Shown here piece by piece: positions 6,215-8,483 of a stretch of DNA of 8,483 nucleotides. The notes beneath the pieces were generated by a model. That model saw nothing but the letters and a program-made list of their open reading frames with translations, made no database searches and had not been told where the DNA came from. The DNA is from Dehalococcoidia bacterium (GTDB lineage Bacteria; Chloroflexota; Dehalococcoidia; SM23-28-2; RBG-16-64-32): assembly GCA_030690405.1 (NCBI GenBank), contig JAUYGU010000074.1:1-8483 (forward strand), in the 5' to 3' direction. The number at the start of each line of letters is the position of its first letter. Within the stretch, counting starts at the first letter, position 1. A program made the translations under genes and the position numbers.

Positions 6215-7897
6215 TCATCCGCAGACCGCCCCCTCTGAAGCCGAGGAGACGAGCTTCGCGTACTTCGCCAGGGCGCCGCTGGTGTAGCGCGGGGCCGGCG
6301 CCTTCCAGGCGTCCTGCCGCCGCTTCAGCTCTTCGTCCGGCAGCTGCACTTCGATGCGCCGGTTGGGGATATCCAGGTTGATGACGTCGCCGTCGCGGAT
6401 GAGGGCGATAGTCCCGCCGACGGCGGCCTCCGGCGCCACGTGGCCGGCCATGAAGCCGCGCGTCGCCCCCGAGAAGCGCCCGTCGGTGATGAGGGCAACG
6501 TCTTCGCCCAGCCCCTGGCCGGCGATCGCGGCCGTCACGGCCAGCATCTCGCGCATGCCGGGCCCGCCCTTCGGCCCTTCGTAGCGGATGACGACGACGT
6601 CCCCGGCCTTGATTCGCCGCTGGCTCACCGCCTCGAACGTCGCCTCCTCGCTGTCGAACACGCGGGCGGGGCCGCTGAACTGCTGCCTGTGAACGCCGCT
6701 GGTCTTCATCACGCAGCCCTCCGGCGCCAGGTTCCCCTTCAGGACAACCAGCGTCCCGGTGGCCTCAAGAGCCTTATCCACGGGGAGAATGACATCCTGT
6801 CCGTCGCCCGAGACCTGAACGGCGGCGAGGTTCTCGGCGATGGTCCGGCCGGTCACCGTCATCGCGTCGCCGTGGAGCAGGCCGGCGTCCAGCAGCTCCT
6901 TCATGATCCGCGGCACGCCGCCGGCGCGGTCCAGGTCCGTCTGCACGAAGCGCCCGCCCGGCCGCATATCGGCGATGTGCGGCACCCGGCGGGCGATGGC
7001 GTCGAAGTCGTCGAGCGTCACCTTGACGCCGGCCTCACGGGCGATCGCCGGCAGGTGGAGGGCGGCGTTGGTGGAGCCGCCGATCGCCACGACGACGGCG
7101 ATGGCGTTCTCGAAAGCTTTCTTGGTGAGGATGTCGCGGGGCTTCAGGCCGGCCTCCAGGAGCCGCAGGGCCGTCTCGCCGGTGGCGCGGCAGAGTTCGT
7201 CACGGCGGGGGTCGGCGGCCGGGATGGAGGCGCTGTAGGGGAGCGCCATGCCCAGCGCCTCGCTGGCGCAGGCCATCGTGTTGGCGGTATACATGCCACC
7301 GCAGGAGCCCTCGCCCGGGCAGGCGGCGCACTCCAGGTCGTACAGCTCTTTCTCGCTCATGCGCCCCGCCTCGACGGCGCCGACGCCCTCGAACACGTCC
7401 TGGATCGTGACGTCCTGGCCGCGGTACTGGCCGGGCTTGATCGTGCCGCCGTAGAGGAAGACCGAAGGGACGTTCAGCCGCGCCATCGCCATGAGCATGC
7501 CGGGCAGGCTCTTGTCGCAGCCGGCGATGCCGACGAGGGCGTCGTAGCCGTGGGCCATCATCATCAGCTCGACGGAGTCCGCGATCACCTCGCGGCTGAC
7601 CAGCGAGGCCTTCATCCCCTCGTAGCCCATGGCGATGCCGTCGGACACGGCGATCGTCGCGAACTCGCGGGGCGTGCCGCCGGCGGCCTTCACGCCTTCC
7701 TTGGCCCAGCCCGCCAGGCGGGTCAGGTGAACGTTGCAGGGCGTCGCCTCGTTCCAGGAGCTGGCCACTCCCACGATGGGCCGGCTGATGTCATCATCGG
7801 TCAGGCCCATGGCGCGCAGGTAGGCGCGGGCCGGGGCTCGATGATAGCCGGCCCGGTAGACCGTATCGCTCGCCGCTGTTCTTTTCACCGTGACCAT
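6215..7897 (-). CDS. ilvD: Dihydroxyacid dehydratase
   Basis: IlvD dehydrates 2,3-dihydroxyisovalerate and 2,3-dihydroxy-3-methylvalerate to the keto acids for valine/leucine and isoleucine. It is an Fe-S hydro-lyase of the IlvD/Edd family. The 560-residue length is normal. The three cluster cysteines are visible: C54 in ATPCNVH, C127 in [10 protein letters not shown]199 in [16 protein letters not shown]129 is the likely carbamylated Mg ligand, and S476 in FSGATRG the likely catalytic serine. [13 protein letters not shown] (274-286) is also family-typical. The cluster type (2Fe-2S or 4Fe-4S) cannot be told from sequence alone. The ATG has AGGGG (7904-7908) six bases upstream. It is the first gene of the operon, directly under the T-box leader. 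Sugar-acid dehydratases are paralogues, but the ilv context settles the role. Confidence 0.97.
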   Translation of the reverse strand: MVTVKRTAASDTVYRAGYHRAPARAYLRAMGLTDDDISRPIVGVASSWNEATPCNVHLTRLAGWAKEGVKAAGGTPREFATIAVSDGIAMGYEGMKASLVSREVIADSVELMMMAHGYDALVGIAGCDKSLPGMLMAMARLNVPSVFLYGGTIKPGQYRGQDVTIQDVFEGVGAVEAGRMSEKELYDLECAACPGEGSCGGMYTANTMACASEALGMALPYSASIPAADPRRDELCRATGETALRLLEAGLKPRDILTKKAFENAIAVVVAIGGSTNAALHLPAIAREAGVKVTLDDFDAIARRVPHIADMRPGGRFVQTDLDRAGGVPRIMKELLDAGLLHGDAMTVTGRTIAENLAAVQVSGDGQDVILPVDKALEATGTLVVLKGNLAPEGCVMKTSGVHRQQFSGPARVFDSEEATFEAVSQRRIKAGDVVVIRYEGPKGGPGMREMLAVTAAIAGQGLGEDVALITDGRFSGATRGFMAGHVAPEAAVGGTIALIRDGDVINLDIPNRRIEVQLPDEELKRRQDAWKAPAPRYTSGALAKYAKLVSSASEGAVCG

Positions 7898-7903
7898 CGC
7901 TTA

Positions 7904-7908
7904 CCCCT
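7904..7908 (-). promoter_or_regulatory. ilvD ribosome-binding site
   Basis: AGGGG on the minus strand lies six bases before the ilvD ATG. It falls just outside the second leader hairpin (7918-7945), leaving only nine bases between them, so the hairpin does not directly mask it. Confidence 0.6.
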
Positions 7909-7917
7909 GAAACAATC

Positions 7918-7971
7918 AGTCCCGACCCCAAAAAGGGACGGGACTCCTGGATGTCTCGCGGTACCACCCTT
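7918..7971 (-). terminator. Second T-box antiterminator/hairpin platform
   Basis: This is the second copy of the T-box expression platform. Antiterminator pairing: AAGGG (7967-7971) with CCCUU (7933-7937), the 7-base bulge UGGUACC (7960-7966), then GCG (7957-7959) with CGU (7938-7940), extendable by GAC/GUC. The competing hairpin pairs AGUCCCG-U-CCC (7935-7945) with 7918-7928, about ten pairs and one U-U mismatch. The following tail is GAUUGUUUC, a poor U-tract, so termination may be weak, or the element may act near translation initiation. UGGU would pair with the ACCA 3' end of uncharged tRNA. Confidence 0.75.
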
Positions 7972-8006
7972 CTTCTCCGAGGCCTTCCGCCGGCCACCCG
8001 CACAAG

Positions 8007-8056
8007 TAAAAAAGCCCGCCCCAGCAAGGGATCCCGCTGGGGACGGTACCACCCTT
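8007..8056 (-). terminator. First T-box antiterminator and intrinsic terminator
   Basis: Antiterminator: AAGGG (8052-8056) pairs with CCCUU (8026-8030), bulge UGGUACC (8045-8051), then GUCCC (8040-8044) with GGGAU (8031-8035). Terminator: CCCCAGC (8036-8042) pairs with GCUGGGG (8019-8025), then GGGC and six U residues (8008-8013). The two folds share bases 8036-8042 and 8026-8035, so they exclude each other. This copy is a complete, canonical transcriptional switch. Confidence 0.92.
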
Positions 8057-8298
8057 CTTCTCCGGCCGGCCTGTTGAGGCCGATCCGCCTCGGAGCACTC
8101 TCGCGCTGTAACGGGCGCTCCCGAACGGGCTTATCGCATCAGAGCTTCGCTCCGGGATGCGGTTGGGCCCGCTGGCTCAGGGGCGAGTTCGAGACCGCTC
8201 GCTGCCGCGCTTTCACCGTTACGCCGGCTCTCTGGTGCGAATCGACTGCCCTACTACTCCCCGTCGCCGCCTCTGCCGTCTGGAGACGTGTACGGTAG

Positions 8299-8327
8299 AT
8301 TTTAGGCGAGGGCGTTCGGCAAGTCAA
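8299..8327 (-). promoter_or_regulatory. Sigma-70 type promoter of the ilv-leu operon
   Basis: On the minus strand TTGACT (8322-8327) and TAAAAT (8299-8304) are separated by exactly 17 bases. Predicted transcription start is near 8292, placing stem I of the T-box at once downstream. Each hexamer matches consensus at five of six positions, so this should be a fairly strong promoter, with control left to the leader. Confidence 0.85.
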
Positions 8328-8390
8328 GGGAGCGTCCACCGAGGCTCTACACTCTTCAGTGTGGATACAGTTGAGGTGAGTAAGCAAAAA

Positions 8391-8450
8391 GCATCTGGCG
8401 TTTCTGTAGACGAAAGGCAAAGAAACGGCTACAGAAAGGAGGCCAGATGC
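8391..8450 (+). repeat. Long hairpin covering the start of the rightmost ORF
   Basis: GCATCTGGC (8391-8399) pairs with GCCAGATGC (8442-8450), and TTTCTGTAG (8401-8409) pairs with CTACAGAAA (8429-8437): 18 pairs in two blocks. G8400 lies opposite the bulged GGAG (8438-8441). The loop is 19 bases. The ribosome-binding site is in the bulge and the ATG is in the 3' arm, so transcripts carrying both arms should be poorly translated. Confidence 0.75.
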
Positions 8451-8483
8451 AAGAGGATGTTATCACGGTCCGGCTGCGGCTGG
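8447..8483 (+). CDS. N-terminus of a probable transposase, runs off the window
   Basis: An ATG at 8447, preceded by AAAGGAGG (8435-8442) with a four-base gap, opens a frame reading MQEDVITVRLRL up to the window edge. Only 12 complete codons are present, so assignment rests on the N-terminal flavour (ISL3 transposases often begin with a short ITVxLxLPG-like strand) and on the terminal-repeat-like sequence upstream. It is divergent from the ilv operon. It could be another gene altogether; a non-transposase protein cannot be excluded. Confidence 0.4.
   Translation, partial: MQEDVITVRLRL

Larger units (their letters stand above)
7918..8292 (-). promoter_or_regulatory. T-box leader (leucine specifier) of the ilv-leu operon
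   Basis: The leader RNA binds uncharged tRNA and controls read-through into ilvD. Stem I shows hallmark T-box blocks: AGTAGTA (8252-8258), AGAGAG (8228-8233) followed by CCGGCG, the apical GGTGAAAG (8210-8217), and the specifier-loop 3' side GAA-CTC-GCCCCTGAG. The specifier codon is CTC (8185-8187), which reads leucine. A following hairpin, GCATC..GGAGC/GCTC..GATGC (about 8137-8162), fits stem II/III. Two T-box cores follow at 8044-8064 and 7959-7979. The variable base in UGGU pairs with discriminator A, which is normal for tRNA-Leu. Limiting leucine should raise expression of all downstream genes. Confidence 0.92.
8343..8483 (+). mobile_element. Probable left end of an insertion sequence (ISL3-like?), partial
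   Basis: From 8343 the sequence GGCTCTACACT begins a compact terminal-repeat-like segment. It contains a small hairpin, CTACACT-CTTC-AGTGTGG (8347-8364, two G-U or A-T variants), and leads into a short ORF with its own ribosome-binding site at 8447. GGCTCT-type ends and an ORF starting MQEDVITVRLRL recall ISL3-family transposons, but only the left end is here. Neither the right end nor a target duplication can be seen. The putative IS boundary is only 15 bases upstream of the ilv -35 box. Confidence 0.4.

Noticed and set aside
4506..6287. Long plus-strand ORF opposite ilvB
   Set aside because: Same shadow effect; the real IlvB with all ThDP/FAD motifs lies on the minus strand.
6440..8077. 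Long plus-strand ORF opposite ilvD and the leader
   Set aside because: It is antisense to ilvD and runs through the T-box terminators, with low-complexity composition and no family resemblance.
7959..8292. Two complete tandem T-box riboswitches
   Set aside because: Only 64 bases separate the two 21-base cores, too few for a second stem I with a specifier loop; only the expression platform is doubled.
8139..8420. Minus-strand ORF of 93 codons across the promoter and T-box stem I
   Set aside because: It begins upstream of the predicted transcription start and crosses the promoter; the RNA structure explains the sequence better. There is no run of Leu, Ile or Val codons suggesting a leader-peptide attenuator.
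1..8483. CRISPR array, tRNA or rRNA genes
   Set aside because: I saw no regularly spaced direct repeats and no tRNA cloverleaf or rRNA core motifs; the repeats present are isolated palindromes.

Overview
The window is GC-rich bacterial chromosome. It carries most of a branched-chain amino acid biosynthesis operon on the minus strand. In transcription order (right to left) it reads: promoter, T-box leader, ilvD, ilvB, ilvN, ilvC, a bacterioferritin-like gene, a small putative lipoprotein gene, leuA. The gene order, protein variants, T-box control and dispersed palindromes would fit a Chloroflexota (Dehalococcoidia-like) or similar lineage. That placement is inference from general resemblance and was not tested.

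Right end (about 7898-8483): a good sigma-70 type promoter (-35 TTGACT, 17-base spacer, -10 TAAAAT) drives a leader of about 395 nt. The leader holds a complete T-box stem I with a CUC (leucine) specifier. It is followed by two successive antiterminator/terminator platforms that share an identical 21-base T-box core. To the right of the promoter, on the plus strand, lies what looks like the left end of an insertion sequence, with the first 12 codons of its probable transposase and a long hairpin over the start codon.

Middle (2536-7897): IlvD, IlvB/IlvN and IlvC cover acetolactate synthesis, reduction and dehydration, which are the shared steps for valine, isoleucine and the leucine precursor. 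ilvB and ilvN overlap by four bases. IlvC has an unusual 55-residue C-terminal tail, encoded partly by palindromic DNA that looks like a dispersed repeat.

Left part (1-2517): a four-helix ferritin-like protein and a small lipoprotein-like ORF sit between ilvC and leuA. They are not known pathway enzymes, so they are either recruits or recent arrivals. LeuA commits 2-ketoisovalerate to leucine. leuB, leuC and leuD are not in the window. The 162 bases after leuA hold palindromes and no gene.

The leucine-sensing T-box at the head of the operon would couple flux through the whole pathway to uncharged tRNA-Leu. The points most worth a second look are the doubled T-box platform, the ferritin and lipoprotein insert, the IlvC tail, and the IS end just upstream of the operon promoter.
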